A stretch of DNA of 64,000 bases, from NCBI GenBank assembly GCA_041918615.1, contig JAYRVH010000048.1, forward strand, positions 23,843 to 87,842, read 5' to 3'. A program made the translations under genes and the position numbers. The notes under the pieces are model-generated. The model was not told where the DNA came from. It worked only from the letters and a program-made list of their open reading frames with translations, and ran no database searches. Source of the DNA: JAEUJM01 sp041918615. GTDB taxonomy: Bacteria; Actinomycetota; Acidimicrobiia; Acidimicrobiales; DATDAH01. This document shows positions 24,263 through 32,819 of the stretch, one piece after another. How positions within the stretch are numbered: the first letter of the stretch is position 1; every line of letters begins with the position of its first letter.

Positions 24263-26146
24263 ATGAGAATGCCCCCGCACGTCGCCCTCGGTGCGGACCC
24301 GTCCAAGATCGCCGGGGCGACGGTCGGCAAGGGCGTGGTGCTGCGGGTCTGGGGGTTCGCCCGACCCTACAGGTGGTTGCTGCTCGGGTTCTTGGGCGTC
24401 ATCGTGCTCGAGGCGGTGATCGGCTTGGCCCCCGCGCTGTTGATCCGCCGCATCATCGACGACGCGCTGCCAGCCCAGGACCGCAACGCGGTCAGCATCG
24501 CCGCCGGGCTCATGATCGCGGTCGCGTTCGTCGAAGCCGGGCTGTCGCTCGGCGAGCGCTGGTGGTCGTCGCGGATCGGCGAGGGCCTCATCTTCGATCT
24601 GCGCGTCGCCCTCTTCGACCACGTGCAGCGCATGCCGATCTCGTTCTTCACGCGCACGCAGACCGGCGCGCTCATCAGCCGGATGAACAACGACGTGATC
24701 GGCGCCCAGCGGGCCGTCACCGGCACGCTCGGGTCGGTCGTGTCCAACGTGGTGGTGCTCGTCACCACCCTCACCGCCATGTTCCTCCTCCAGTGGCAGC
24801 TCACCCTCCTGTCCCTGCTGCTGCTCCCCCTCTTCCTGCTCCCGGCCAAGCGGGTGGGTCGACGCCTCCAGTCCATGACCCGCGAGCAGATGGACCTGAA
24901 CTCGTCCATGAACACCACCATGACCGAGCGCTTCAACGTGTCCGGGGCCCTGCTCGTCAAGTTGTTCGGCCGCCACGACCAGGAGTCGGGCGACTTCAGC
25001 CAGCGGGCGGCGAGGGTGCGCGACATCGGGGTGCTCACCGCCGTCTACAGCCGCACCTTCTTCATCGCCCTCGGCCTGGTGGGTGCGGTCGGCACCGCCC
25101 TCGTCTACTGGCTGGGTGGCCAACTCGTGATCTCGGCCACGATCACCGTGGGCACCCTGGTGGCGCTCGGCACCTACGTGGCGCAGATCTACACGCCGCT
25201 CACCAGCCTGACCAACGCCCGGGTCGACCTGATGACCGCGTTCGTGTCGTTCGACCGGGTGTTCGAGGTGCTCGACACACCCAACCAGGTCACCGACCGG
25301 CCCGGTGCCGTCGACCTGGTCGAGTCCCGGGGGGCGATCGAGCTGGCGGACGTGTGGTTCCGCTACCCCGCGGCCGCCGACGTGTCCCTCCAGTCGCTCG
25401 AGGTCAACGGCGACGAATCGCGCCCGCTCAGCACCGAGGCGTCCGAGCCGGTGCTCAGGGGCGTCTCGGCGGTGATCGCGCCGGGCAGCCTCACCGCGCT
25501 GGTCGGTCCGTCCGGGGCCGGCAAGACCACCCTCAGCTCGCTCATCCCCCGCCTGTACGACGTCACCGAGGGCGCGGTGCTGGTCGACGGCCACGACGTC
25601 CGCGACCTCACCCAGTCGAGCCTGCGGGCCGCCATCGGCGTGGTGAGCCAGGACCCGCACCTCTTCCACGACACCGTCGGCGACAACCTGCGCTACGCCC
25701 GGCCCGACGCCACCCAGGAAGAGGTCGAGGCGGCGTGCCGCGGCGCCCAGATCCACGACGTGATCGCCGCCCTGCCCGACGGCTACGACACCGTGGTCGG
25801 CGAGCGCGGCTACCGGCTGTCGGGCGGCGAGAAGCAGCGGGTGGCCATCGCCCGCATGCTGGTGAAGGACCCCGCCATCGTCATCCTCGACGAGGCCACC
25901 AGTCACCTCGACTCCGAGAACGAGGCGCTCGTGCAGGACGCACTCACCGCCGCCCTCGAAGGCCGCACGTCGATCGTGATCGCCCACCGCCTGTCCACCA
26001 TCCGGTCCGCCGACCAGATCCTGGTGATCGACGACGGCCAGGTGGTCGAGCGGGGCACCCACGACTCGCTCGAGGCCGCCGGCGGGCTCTACGCCGATCT
26101 CTACCGCACCCTGGTACGCGGCGAGCCCACGCCCGAGCCCGCCTGA
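24263..26146 (+). CDS. ABC exporter, fused permease and ATPase
   Basis: A 627-residue half-transporter that should act as a homodimer. The permease domain has six helices between about residues 30 and 330, with FFTRTQTGALISRMNNDV in a coupling region. The ATPase domain has Walker A GPSGAGKTT (about residue 417), Q-loop VVSQDPHLF, signature LSGGEKQRVAIARML, Walker B VILDEATSHLD and the switch His in IAHRLST. The substrate (lipid, peptide or drug) is unknown. A TAGGCT box is 6 nt before the ATG, so the mRNA is probably leaderless. Confidence 0.92.
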   Translation: MRMPPHVALGADPSKIAGATVGKGVVLRVWGFARPYRWLLLGFLGVIVLEAVIGLAPALLIRRIIDDALPAQDRNAVSIAAGLMIAVAFVEAGLSLGERWWSSRIGEGLIFDLRVALFDHVQRMPISFFTRTQTGALISRMNNDVIGAQRAVTGTLGSVVSNVVVLVTTLTAMFLLQWQLTLLSLLLLPLFLLPAKRVGRRLQSMTREQMDLNSSMNTTMTERFNVSGALLVKLFGRHDQESGDFSQRAARVRDIGVLTAVYSRTFFIALGLVGAVGTALVYWLGGQLVISATITVGTLVALGTYVAQIYTPLTSLTNARVDLMTAFVSFDRVFEVLDTPNQVTDRPGAVDLVESRGAIELADVWFRYPAAADVSLQSLEVNGDESRPLSTEASEPVLRGVSAVIAPGSLTALVGPSGAGKTTLSSLIPRLYDVTEGAVLVDGHDVRDLTQSSLRAAIGVVSQDPHLFHDTVGDNLRYARPDATQEEVEAACRGAQIHDVIAALPDGYDTVVGERGYRLSGGEKQRVAIARMLVKDPAIVILDEATSHLDSENEALVQDALTAALEGRTSIVIAHRLSTIRSADQILVIDDGQVVERGTHDSLEAAGGLYADLYRTLVRGEPTPEPA

Positions 26147-26244
26147 ACCCGAGCCGGCGTAGGCACCCTTTCCCTCGAACGTGCGCGTGTTTCGGGCGGC
26201 CGAGCGCCGGTATCAGCAGCATGCGTCTGTCAGGCCGCATTCCG

Positions 26245-26263
26245 ATATCGATCTCGATATACT
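26245..26263 (+). promoter_or_regulatory. operator and -10 box of the XRE/nucleotidyltransferase operon
   Basis: A perfect palindrome ATATCGATCTCGATAT (26245-26260; 7-bp arms, 2-nt centre) overlaps the -10 box TATACT (26258-26263). The ATG at 26270 is 6 nt downstream, so transcription should begin at the start codon. Binding of the XRE product here would shut the operon off. Confidence 0.7.
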
Positions 26264-26269
26264 TAGGCC

Positions 26270-26626
26270 ATGTACGGCACCCTCATCCGTCGGGCGCGGT
26301 CGGAACGGCAGCTCACGCAGGTTGAACTGGCGCGGGTCTCGGGAATCGAGCAGGCGAACATCTCGGCCATCGAGACCGGGCGGCGCCTGCCGAGTGCCGA
26401 GACGCTGCACCGGCTCTTCGCCGCGTGCGGGTTCGAGCTGATCGCCGTTGCCGGACCGCGGATGCTGGCGCTACCGCCACTGCCGTTGGGCCTGCCGCCC
26501 GACGACCACGACTTCGACCCACCCGACGAGCCGTCGCTCGTCACGGCCGACACACCACCTGAGTTGCGGGCCCGACTCCTGGTCGCTGCGCTCGACGCGT
26601 CCGAGGCGATCCTCCGGTCGCGCTGA
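26270..26626 (+). CDS. XRE-type helix-turn-helix protein (antitoxin-like)
   Basis: A 118-residue regulator with a Cro/C1-type HTH at residues 1-60 (LIRRARSERQLTQVELARVSGIEQANISAIETGRRLPSAETLHRLF) and a Pro/Asp-rich acidic tail. It overlaps the next gene by 1 nt (TGATG), a typical antitoxin-toxin layout, and has a palindromic operator on its own -10 box. A fragment nearly identical to its residues 45-62 occurs in inverted orientation at 28710-28760. Confidence 0.85.
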   Translation: MYGTLIRRARSERQLTQVELARVSGIEQANISAIETGRRLPSAETLHRLFAACGFELIAVAGPRMLALPPLPLGLPPDDHDFDPPDEPSLVTADTPPELRARLLVAALDASEAILRSR

Positions 26627-27183
26627 TGGACTTCGTCGATCTCATCGTCACCGTCCACGGCCGGTTGGACGACGTCGGCATCAGCCATGCCTTCGGCGGC
26701 GCGCTCGCGCTCGGGTACGTGGCCGAGCCTCGGGGGACGGTCGACATCGACGTCAACGTGTTCGTCCCGCCCGAGCAGGTCGACGACGTCGGTGACGCGC
26801 TCCGGCCGATCGGGTTCGTTCAGCCGACGCAGGTGTCAGAGAGGCCACCGGTGGCCGGTATCCGGTTCACCCACGACGTGGAGCCCTTCCCGCTCGACGT
26901 GTTCCCGTCGCTCGACGATCGCTACGCCGAGGTGGAACGGCGGGTGGTGCACCACCCGTTCGGACGGGGCGAGGACGTGTTGCCGTTCCTCTCGGCCGAG
27001 GACCTGTGCGTGTTCAAGCTGTCGTTCAACCGGGCACAGGACTGGGTCGACCTGGCGGCCATAGCCCGTGCCCGCCCCACCCTCGACGTCGAGGTGGTGG
27101 AGGAGTTGGCCGTCGCCCTCCGGGGACCGACCATGTACCCCCGAGTCACCCGCCTCCGCGCCCTGCTGCGCCGGCCAACCTGA
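26626..27183 (+). CDS. nucleotidyltransferase-like protein (AbiEii/MNT type)
   Basis: A 185-residue protein with the minimal nucleotidyltransferase signature: FGGALALGY followed by GTVDIDVNVFV (GG...DxD), then LDVFPSLD with the third acidic residue. Such proteins, paired with an HTH gene, act as AbiEii-like toxins that modify tRNA or other targets, or as regulators; the target here is unknown. It is translationally coupled to the HTH gene. A toxin role is inferred from this layout. Confidence 0.75.
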   Translation: MDFVDLIVTVHGRLDDVGISHAFGGALALGYVAEPRGTVDIDVNVFVPPEQVDDVGDALRPIGFVQPTQVSERPPVAGIRFTHDVEPFPLDVFPSLDDRYAEVERRVVHHPFGRGEDVLPFLSAEDLCVFKLSFNRAQDWVDLAAIARARPTLDVEVVEELAVALRGPTMYPRVTRLRALLRRPT

Positions 27184-27335
27184 CCCGAACCAGCGCGCGT
27201 TCTGGGTCCTGGACAGCGATCACCCTGCGACTCCTCCGCCGGCGCCCCTCGGGACCCGATTCGAGTCGGTCCTGCTGCTGCGCTCCGCGGCCAGCGTCGA
27301 TGTGAGTCATGTGGGTCGACGGTGGTGCTCCGACC

Positions 27336-27480
27336 CACGACACTGGCTTGAGGCCGCGACGGTGGGGATGGCGATTGGCGGGTCTCGGCGTCGCCCTCAC
27401 CGCCCTCACCGCCCTCACCGCCCTGGTGACGGGCATGGTGGCTGGAAGCACCCTGGTGCCCTTTCGCGTCGTCGGCGCGG
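27336..27480 (+). pseudogene. fragment copy of the mannanase-like gene N-terminus
   Basis: The frame RPRRWGWRLAGLGVALTAL followed by ALVTGMVAGSTLV matches the start of the GH26-like gene at 28842 (PRRWGWRIIGLAVTVVGV, GLVTGMIAGGAML). The DNA also matches (for example CGGTGGGGATGG against AGGTGGGGATGG). A 9-bp unit GCCCTCACC is repeated three times inside it (27393-27419). After about 27480 the match ends, so this is a truncated duplicate. Confidence 0.65.
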
Positions 27481-27510
27481 GCGGAGGAGGACGCGGCTCA
27501 CGACAGCTAC

Positions 27511-27960
27511 ATGTGCCTGCGATCCCTCGCCGTCGGAACTGCGCTCGTCGTCATGGGTATCGCGGCCAGAAGCCCTTTCCTTCTGCTTGCCGGCGTGGTC
27601 CAGATCCTGTGCAGCCTGCGGTATCTCCGGTGCCGTGTGGTCGCGACGAGTCGTTCGATCCTCATGGTGAACAAGTGGCACCGGTACTCCCTGTCGATCG
27701 GCGACATCACCGCCGCCCGGATCGAGGACTTCGAGCCAGGACTCGGATCCATGCCGTTTGCCGCGTGCAACACCCTGTGGCCTCGCAGCTTCGAGGCCTG
27801 CGGGCTGATCCGAAGCAGCGGTCCGCCCGTCCGCGGTGATGCCCTCGTCGGAATGCCTGGCGAAGCGCATCCTCTTGCCCCGATGCCGGTCGAAGCGAAG
27901 CAGGCGATTCTCCAACGGTGGATCGTGGCCGCTCGCAGCGGCACGGTCAGCCCGGCCTGA
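27511..27960 (+). CDS. small membrane protein with PH-like region, hypothetical
   Basis: A 149-residue frame with two closely spaced hydrophobic segments (residues 5-20 and 22-38: LAVGTALVVMGIAA, PFLLLAGVVQIL), then a soluble beta-rich part (RVVATSRSILMVNKWHRYSLSIGDITAARIEDFEPGLG) that resembles bacterial PH-type domains. It begins just after the fragment of the mannanase N-terminus, and its last 14 nt overlap the convergent methyltransferase. Its reality is supported by natural composition only. Confidence 0.5.
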   Translation: MCLRSLAVGTALVVMGIAARSPFLLLAGVVQILCSLRYLRCRVVATSRSILMVNKWHRYSLSIGDITAARIEDFEPGLGSMPFAACNTLWPRSFEACGLIRSSGPPVRGDALVGMPGEAHPLAPMPVEAKQAILQRWIVAARSGTVSPA

Positions 27961-28585
27961 CCCCACCCAACAGCGCGAGCTCGCGCCACTTCCAGTGGCA
28001 GTCGACGTCGGTGAAGCCGATCTCGCGTAACCATTGCAGTTGCGTCTCAACCGGGGCGAGCAGGTTCGACGGGTCGTCGGGTTGGTCGCCCACGCCGATG
28101 GCGTCTCGGAAGGCCTGGTGCAAGCGCGGCGACGGCGAGGCGACGTGCTCCAGGTTCAGGAGAGCGCCGCCCGGTCGCAACAGGGCGAACGTCTCCGCGT
28201 AGAGCGACCGCTTGGCTTCGTCGGGTGTGTGGTGGATGGCGAAACTGGAGACGATCGCGTCGAAGGGCCCCTCGTCGGGCAGCGGGTCCTCCAGGTCGTG
28301 GGCGCGCACCTCGACGTCGGCGTCGCCGGCGAAGCGCTCGCGGGCCTCGGCCAACATATGGGTGTTCAGGTCGAGCGCGAGGCCCGCCGCTCCGGGCCGG
28401 GCGGTGCGCACGAGGGCCAGCAGGCGACCGTCGCCCGTCCCGAGGTCGAGCACGCGGTCGACCCGCTCGGGCAGCTGCTCGCTGAGCGCCGCCTCACCCT
28501 CGGTGCGGTGCGGGATCGCCTCCGCGATCGTGAGGTATGCCATCGCGTGCTCGGCGATGGGCCACAGGTTCGTCTCGGTCGCCAT
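27947..28585 (-). CDS. class I SAM-dependent methyltransferase
   Basis: A 212-residue methyltransferase with motif I VLDLGTGDGRLLAL (about residue 45), acidic loop LALDLNTHML, motif VRAHDLEDPLP, and FDAIVSSFAIHH for the post-II region, then LLRPGGALLNLEHV. The acceptor is unknown. It ends with WKWRELALLGGVRPG. No neighbour gives its pathway; it sits among rearranged fragments. Confidence 0.85.
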   Translation of the reverse strand: MATETNLWPIAEHAMAYLTIAEAIPHRTEGEAALSEQLPERVDRVLDLGTGDGRLLALVRTARPGAAGLALDLNTHMLAEARERFAGDADVEVRAHDLEDPLPDEGPFDAIVSSFAIHHTPDEAKRSLYAETFALLRPGGALLNLEHVASPSPRLHQAFRDAIGVGDQPDDPSNLLAPVETQLQWLREIGFTDVDCHWKWRELALLGGVRPG

Positions 28586-28629
28586 GGGCCAACCGTCGCA
28601 TGTCTGGGCTCGCGCGCCACCGCGATTTC

Positions 28630-28677
28630 ATTCTCGACGCAATAGCCTCCCGAAAACACCAGTTATTGCGTCGAGAA
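28630..28677. repeat. palindromic element (copy B)
   Basis: Arms TTCTCGACGCAATA (28630-28643) and TATTGCGTCGAGAA (28664-28677) are perfect 14-bp inverted copies with a 20-nt centre. The arm sequence resembles those at 10121-10167 (TTCTCGGCGCAA) and 29976-30018. It lies 45 nt upstream of the methyltransferase start and beside the XRE fragment. Confidence 0.7.
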
Positions 28678-28709
28678 CGGGGGCGTGGGGGGGAAGGGAC
28701 TGGCCGTCA

Positions 28710-28790
28710 CCGGCAACGGCGATCAGCTCGAACCCGCACGCGGCGAACAGCCGGTGCAGCGGGTCGCCCGTGGCCGCGGTCGGCGCGGCC
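28710..28790 (-). pseudogene. inverted fragment of an XRE gene 3' part
   Basis: On the minus strand 28760-28710 reads LHRLFAACGFELIAVAG, the same as residues of the XRE gene at 26404-26454, with one mismatch seen in about 50 nt. No start, HTH or partner gene remains. It shows recent copying or a lost second toxin-antitoxin locus. Confidence 0.75.
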
Positions 28791-28841
28791 CGTCTGGGCC
28801 ATGTCTCGACGCGGTCGCGGTTTCACGGCACACTGGGACCC

Positions 28842-29942
28842 GTGCCGCGGAGGTGGGGATGGAGGATCATCGGGCTCGCGGTCACGGTGGTCGGTGTGAC
28901 GGGCCTGGTCACCGGCATGATCGCCGGGGGAGCGATGCTGGCCTCTCGGGCGCTGTCCGGCGCCGATGGCCCGCCCGTCGAGGCGCCGCCTGCCGGGCAG
29001 TTCCTCCACGGCGTCTACCCGGGCGGCCGGTCGGGCTGGGAGGATGACATCACCCCGGCCAGCCTGGACGCCTACGAGCGGGCGGTCGGGCGCTCGGTCG
29101 CCTGGGTGTACTTCTCGAACAACTGGTTCGACAGCCGGGCGTTCCCCGCCGAGACGGCCGGCTGGATCCGAGAGCGTGGGTCAGTGCCGTTCATCCGCCT
29201 CATGCTGCGCAGCCGGACCCCCACCCAGCCCGACCCGCGCTTCAAGCTGCGGCGGGTCCTCGACGGCACGTTCGACGACGACCTCAGGGCCTGGGGTGAG
29301 GCCGCCGCGGGCTTCGGCTCGCCCCTCATCGTCGAGTGGGGCACCGAGATGAACGGCGACTGGTTCGGCTGGAACGGGCAGTGGAACGGCGGCGGCGACC
29401 AGGGCCCGAGGCGCTTCCGTCGGGCGTACCGCCACATCGAGCGCGTCATCGAGGATGCGGGGGCCGACAACATCACCTGGGCCTGGCACGTCAACGGCGA
29501 CAGCGAGCCCGATGTGGCCTGGAACCAGCCCGAGCGGTACTACCCGGGGGACGAGTGGGTCGACTGGGTCGGCCTGTCGGCCTACGGCGCACTCACGCCG
29601 ACGGAGCGGGGCGGCGACTGGCGGCCGTTCCGTCGGACGCTCGACGAGATGGTGCCGCGTCTCACCGCCCTGGCGCCCGGCAAGCCGGTGATGGTGTTCG
29701 AGTTCGGCATGGCGGCGGGCAACCCCGACGGGCGGGCCTTCGACTACGCCGACTGGGCCCTCACCAACCTGTTCGACGACCGGTGGCCCGCCGTCCGCGG
29801 GTTCTCGTGGTGGAACGAGACGTGGCAGAACGACGACGACCCCGCCCACGACACCGACATGCGCGTGCAGACGAACCGCGGCGTCCGCCGGGTCTTCCGC
29901 CGCCACCTGATCGACAACCCCGCGATCGTGGACCACGGCTGA
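28842..29942 (+). CDS. GH26-like beta-mannanase, membrane anchored
   Basis: A 366-residue protein: one N-terminal helix (about residues 7-35) and an external (beta/alpha)8 glycosidase domain. The acid/base motif is VEWGTEMNGDWFGW (Glu near 169) and the nucleophile motif VFEFGM (Glu near 287), matching GH26 (mannanase, or endo-glucanase relatives). AWHVNGDSEPDVAWNQPERYYPGDEWVDW is also family-like. The GTG at 28842 is the only start giving a short basic tail before the helix. It probably cleaves a mannan- or glucan-type polymer at the cell surface. It is convergent with an alpha-galactosidase, which fits galactomannan use. Confidence 0.82.
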   Translation: MPRRWGWRIIGLAVTVVGVTGLVTGMIAGGAMLASRALSGADGPPVEAPPAGQFLHGVYPGGRSGWEDDITPASLDAYERAVGRSVAWVYFSNNWFDSRAFPAETAGWIRERGSVPFIRLMLRSRTPTQPDPRFKLRRVLDGTFDDDLRAWGEAAAGFGSPLIVEWGTEMNGDWFGWNGQWNGGGDQGPRRFRRAYRHIERVIEDAGADNITWAWHVNGDSEPDVAWNQPERYYPGDEWVDWVGLSAYGALTPTERGGDWRPFRRTLDEMVPRLTALAPGKPVMVFEFGMAAGNPDGRAFDYADWALTNLFDDRWPAVRGFSWWNETWQNDDDPAHDTDMRVQTNRGVRRVFRRHLIDNPAIVDHG

Positions 29943-29975
29943 AGCGGACCCGTCGCCATCGTTCCAGCTTCAGCT

Positions 29976-30018
29976 GTTCCGACGCGATGGTTCGTGGAAC
30001 CGCTATTGCCTCGGGAAC
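29976..30018. repeat. palindromic element (copy C) between convergent genes
   Basis: Imperfect outer arms GTTCCGACGCGAT and ATTGCCTCGGGAAC enclose a perfect inner pair GGTTC/GAACC. It separates the GH26-like and GH36 genes and provides the final residues and TAG stop of the latter (FPRQ-stop). It probably serves as a two-way terminator and belongs to the same family as copies A and B. Confidence 0.5.
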
Positions 30019-31766
30019 GGGGGGGTCGACGGGAGGGGGGTGCCGACGCCGTCCGCCAGTTGCACGGGGACGGGGTGGTCGCCAACGCCGTCCAGCAGGT
30101 CGCCGCAGCGGGCGGGCGACCCCGCCACCGCGGCGGCGTCGCTGGCGCGGCCGAGCGCGAGCGCTTCGTCGAGCAGGGCACGCTCGGGCGCACCGAGCAG
30201 GGCCAGATCGTCCGACACGAGCGCCATGCCGCCCGACACCCCCACCGCCAGTGCCCATGCCCGGGCCGCCTCGGGCGAGAGGGCGGTCTCGCTCGTGCGC
30301 AACATGATGCAGTCGGGGTCGTTGAGCCAGAGCTTGCGGTGCATGAACGACCGGGACAGGGTCGACCGCCAGGCGCCGCGGGTCGAGGGGCTCACCTCCT
30401 CGTAGCCGGGCATGGCGAATTCGTCGGTGCGCTCCCACGAGGGCGCCACGTCGGGCCCGATGCGCATGCCGTCGACCACCCCCACGACGGCGCCGAGCGG
30501 GCAACCGCAGGCCAGGATGAACGTGTCGTCCCCGGCGCCCCGCCGGATCGCCTCGTAGCCGAGCCGCACCCGCTCGGCCGGCGTGCGGGAGCGGTCGGCC
30601 CACCGCCCGTCGAGGGCCGGCGCGCAGGTGAAGTCGAGCTTCAGGTAGTCGTAGCCGGCGTCGACGAGGGCGGCGGCGGTGTCGGCCAGGTGCTCCTGGA
30701 CCTCGGGCAGCGTCGTGTCGAGGCTGCACATGAAGCCGCCCCAGTCGGGGTTGAACCAACCCATCAGCGGGTCGTCGGGGCCGGTGGCGGCCGCCGTCTC
30801 CCGCGCCGCCCACTCGGGGTGCGCGCGCATCACCTGCGAGTCGGGCGAGGCCAGGAACGGCGCCATCCAGATGCCTGGCGTGTACCCGGCCGCGTTGATG
30901 TCGGCGGCGATGTGGTCGACGCCGGACGCGAACTTGTCGTTCGTCTCGAGCCAGTCACCGACGGCGGCCTCGTAGCCGTCGTCGACCTGGAACACGGTGA
31001 AGGGCCAGTCACCGGCACGGGCGAGGTTCGAGCGGACCTGGTCCTCGGTGAGCGAGTGGAAGTAGTGGTACCAGGAGCACCAGCCCACCTGGAAGGGGGC
31101 CGTCGTTCGGGCGTGCTCGGCCCGGCCCACCTCGCCGGCCCAGGCCTCGAGCAGCGCCGACGCATCGTCGCCGGTCCGGGTGACCACGTCGTGGAGCATG
31201 CGCTCCGAGCCCGCCGCCAGCACCGCGCCGCCGAGATACGCCTCGGCCACGACCTCGATGCCGCCGTCGCGGCGATCGGAGATCCGCAGGGTGCCGTCGT
31301 GGGTGGCACCGCCGATGAACCCGAAGAGGTGGGTCGGCGCGTCGTCCCCGGTTCCGCGCACCACGGTGACGCACTCGGATCGCACCTCTCCGGCCGGGGC
31401 GACGGCGGGGTCGGCGTGATGGACCCGACGGGCGAACCCGACCACCGCGTCGAGCAGGTCGTCGCCGGGCCGCGTGCGGGACGGGTCGTGGTGGGCGCCC
31501 AGGGTGACCGCGCCGGTGGGCGACCACGACTGGTACCCGTTCTGGAAGCAGCGGACCGGGGCGCGGGCGCCGCTGAGCAGGAAGCGCAGGCGCACCGAGC
31601 GGACTGCCACGGGTCGGTCGCCCGTGTTGCGCACCGACCATCGCCACCGACCGCCACCGGCGTTGTCGATGATGCCGTCGACGGCAAGGTCGACGGCATC
31701 ATCGACGGACACCTGCAGCGCAGGGTCGGCCGGGAGGGTCTCGACCCCGAGGAGCGAAACGGTCAT
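30003..31766 (-). CDS. GH36 alpha-galactosidase
   Basis: A 587-residue cytoplasmic enzyme that removes alpha-galactose from oligosaccharides. After a beta-sandwich N-domain (to about residue 230) comes the barrel: QVGWCSWYHYF, FQVDDGYEAAVGDWL, LKLDFTC with the nucleophile Asp near 378, ACGCPLGAVVGVVDGMRIGPDV with the acid/base Asp, and FWLNDPD-like KLWLNDPDCIML. No signal peptide is present. It lies beside a GH26-like mannanase, consistent with debranching imported galactomannan pieces, though no sugar transporter is near. Confidence 0.9.
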   Translation of the reverse strand: MTVSLLGVETLPADPALQVSVDDAVDLAVDGIIDNAGGGRWRWSVRNTGDRPVAVRSVRLRFLLSGARAPVRCFQNGYQSWSPTGAVTLGAHHDPSRTRPGDDLLDAVVGFARRVHHADPAVAPAGEVRSECVTVVRGTGDDAPTHLFGFIGGATHDGTLRISDRRDGGIEVVAEAYLGGAVLAAGSERMLHDVVTRTGDDASALLEAWAGEVGRAEHARTTAPFQVGWCSWYHYFHSLTEDQVRSNLARAGDWPFTVFQVDDGYEAAVGDWLETNDKFASGVDHIAADINAAGYTPGIWMAPFLASPDSQVMRAHPEWAARETAAATGPDDPLMGWFNPDWGGFMCSLDTTLPEVQEHLADTAAALVDAGYDYLKLDFTCAPALDGRWADRSRTPAERVRLGYEAIRRGAGDDTFILACGCPLGAVVGVVDGMRIGPDVAPSWERTDEFAMPGYEEVSPSTRGAWRSTLSRSFMHRKLWLNDPDCIMLRTSETALSPEAARAWALAVGVSGGMALVSDDLALLGAPERALLDEALALGRASDAAAVAGSPARCGDLLDGVGDHPVPVQLADGVGTPLPSTPPFPRQ

Positions 31767-31782
31767 CGGTCGGATTGTGTGA

Positions 31783-32772
31783 TCATTGCTCGTTCGCACC
31801 TTGGGACGCGGTGCCCCTTCCCGGTGGGTGCGGGTGGGGCGCTCCGTGGGAATGGCCGCCGGCCGGACCGGTGCTGCGCTGGTCGAGCCACCGGCGGAAC
31901 CCGGCGGCGTTGGAGTGGATGCCGTTGAGCGTCTCGAGCTTCTCGCGCTGTTCGGGAGCGACCCGGTCGAGCTCGCCGCCGAAGGCCTCGTCGAGGGCGG
32001 CGGCGATGTCCCGATCCTCCCGCCAGGCGGTCTCGGCCACCTCGGCCCACCGACGCAGGATGTCGTGGGCCTCCTCGAGGATCTCGGCGGGATCGGGCAC
32101 CAGGCCGAAATGGGCCAGGGCGATGCCCGCGGGGTGTCGTTCGGCGAACCGGTCGAGCGACGCCAGCGCCTGGTCGAGGTCGAAGTCGGGCGGCGGTGTG
32201 GCCGGGCGCAGGATGCCCGCATCGGGGAGGCGCACACCGACGGCGTCGCCCGCGAACAGGATCCCGCTCTCCGAGTCGTGCAGCGCCAGATGGTGCTTGG
32301 CGTGGCCCGGCGAGTCGACCGTGGTGAGGGTGCGGTCGGGGCCGATGCGGATCTGCTCGCCGTCGGCCAGCACGTGCACCCGTTCGGCCGGCGTGGGGTC
32401 GAGGCGGCCGTAGAGGGAGTCGAGCAGGTCGCCGTAGACCGTGGCCGCCGATGCCACCAGCCGGCTCGGGTCCACGAGGTGCCGGGCGCCCCGCTCGTGC
32501 ACGTGGACCCTGGCGTTCGGGAACGCCCGGGCCACGTCACCGACACCCCCTGCGTGGTCGAGGTGGATGTGGGTGACCGCGATGCCGGCCAGCGCGTCGG
32601 GCGCGACCCCGAGATCGTCCAGAGCGGTGAGCAGCTCGCCCACTGAGCTCTGGCTCCCGGTCTCGACGAGCACCGGCGCCGGCCCCTCGATCAGGTAGCC
32701 CGCGGTGACGCGCTCCCACCCGCCGAGCAACGTGTCGATCTGGCGGACCCCCGAGCCGATCATCTCCCCCAC
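31783..32772 (-). CDS. metallo-beta-lactamase fold hydrolase
   Basis: A 329-residue hydrolase with metal motif THIHLDHAGG (about residue 70), later DSPGHAKHHLALHD and FAGDAVGVRLPD, and a long helical C-terminal extension from about residue 205. The length and His/Gly-rich tail (GGHSHGAPHPHPP) are unusual. The substrate is unknown; related proteins act on lactones or nucleotides. A second start (ATG 32763) is three codons in. It ends 16 nt upstream of the alpha-galactosidase start and may be cotranscribed with it. Confidence 0.82.
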   Translation of the reverse strand: MGEMIGSGVRQIDTLLGGWERVTAGYLIEGPAPVLVETGSQSSVGELLTALDDLGVAPDALAGIAVTHIHLDHAGGVGDVARAFPNARVHVHERGARHLVDPSRLVASAATVYGDLLDSLYGRLDPTPAERVHVLADGEQIRIGPDRTLTTVDSPGHAKHHLALHDSESGILFAGDAVGVRLPDAGILRPATPPPDFDLDQALASLDRFAERHPAGIALAHFGLVPDPAEILEEAHDILRRWAEVAETAWREDRDIAAALDEAFGGELDRVAPEQREKLETLNGIHSNAAGFRRWLDQRSTGPAGGHSHGAPHPHPPGRGTASQGANEQ

Positions 32773-32819
32773 GCCAAGAGCATCGCAGGCTCCCGGCCGC
32801 CGCGCCGCCCGACCCGCGA

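Noticed and set aside
24233..26062. 609-codon minus-strand frame
   Set aside because: It is the shadow of the ABC exporter on the other strand; composition (Gly, His, Asp, Arg) is unnatural and no domain is visible.
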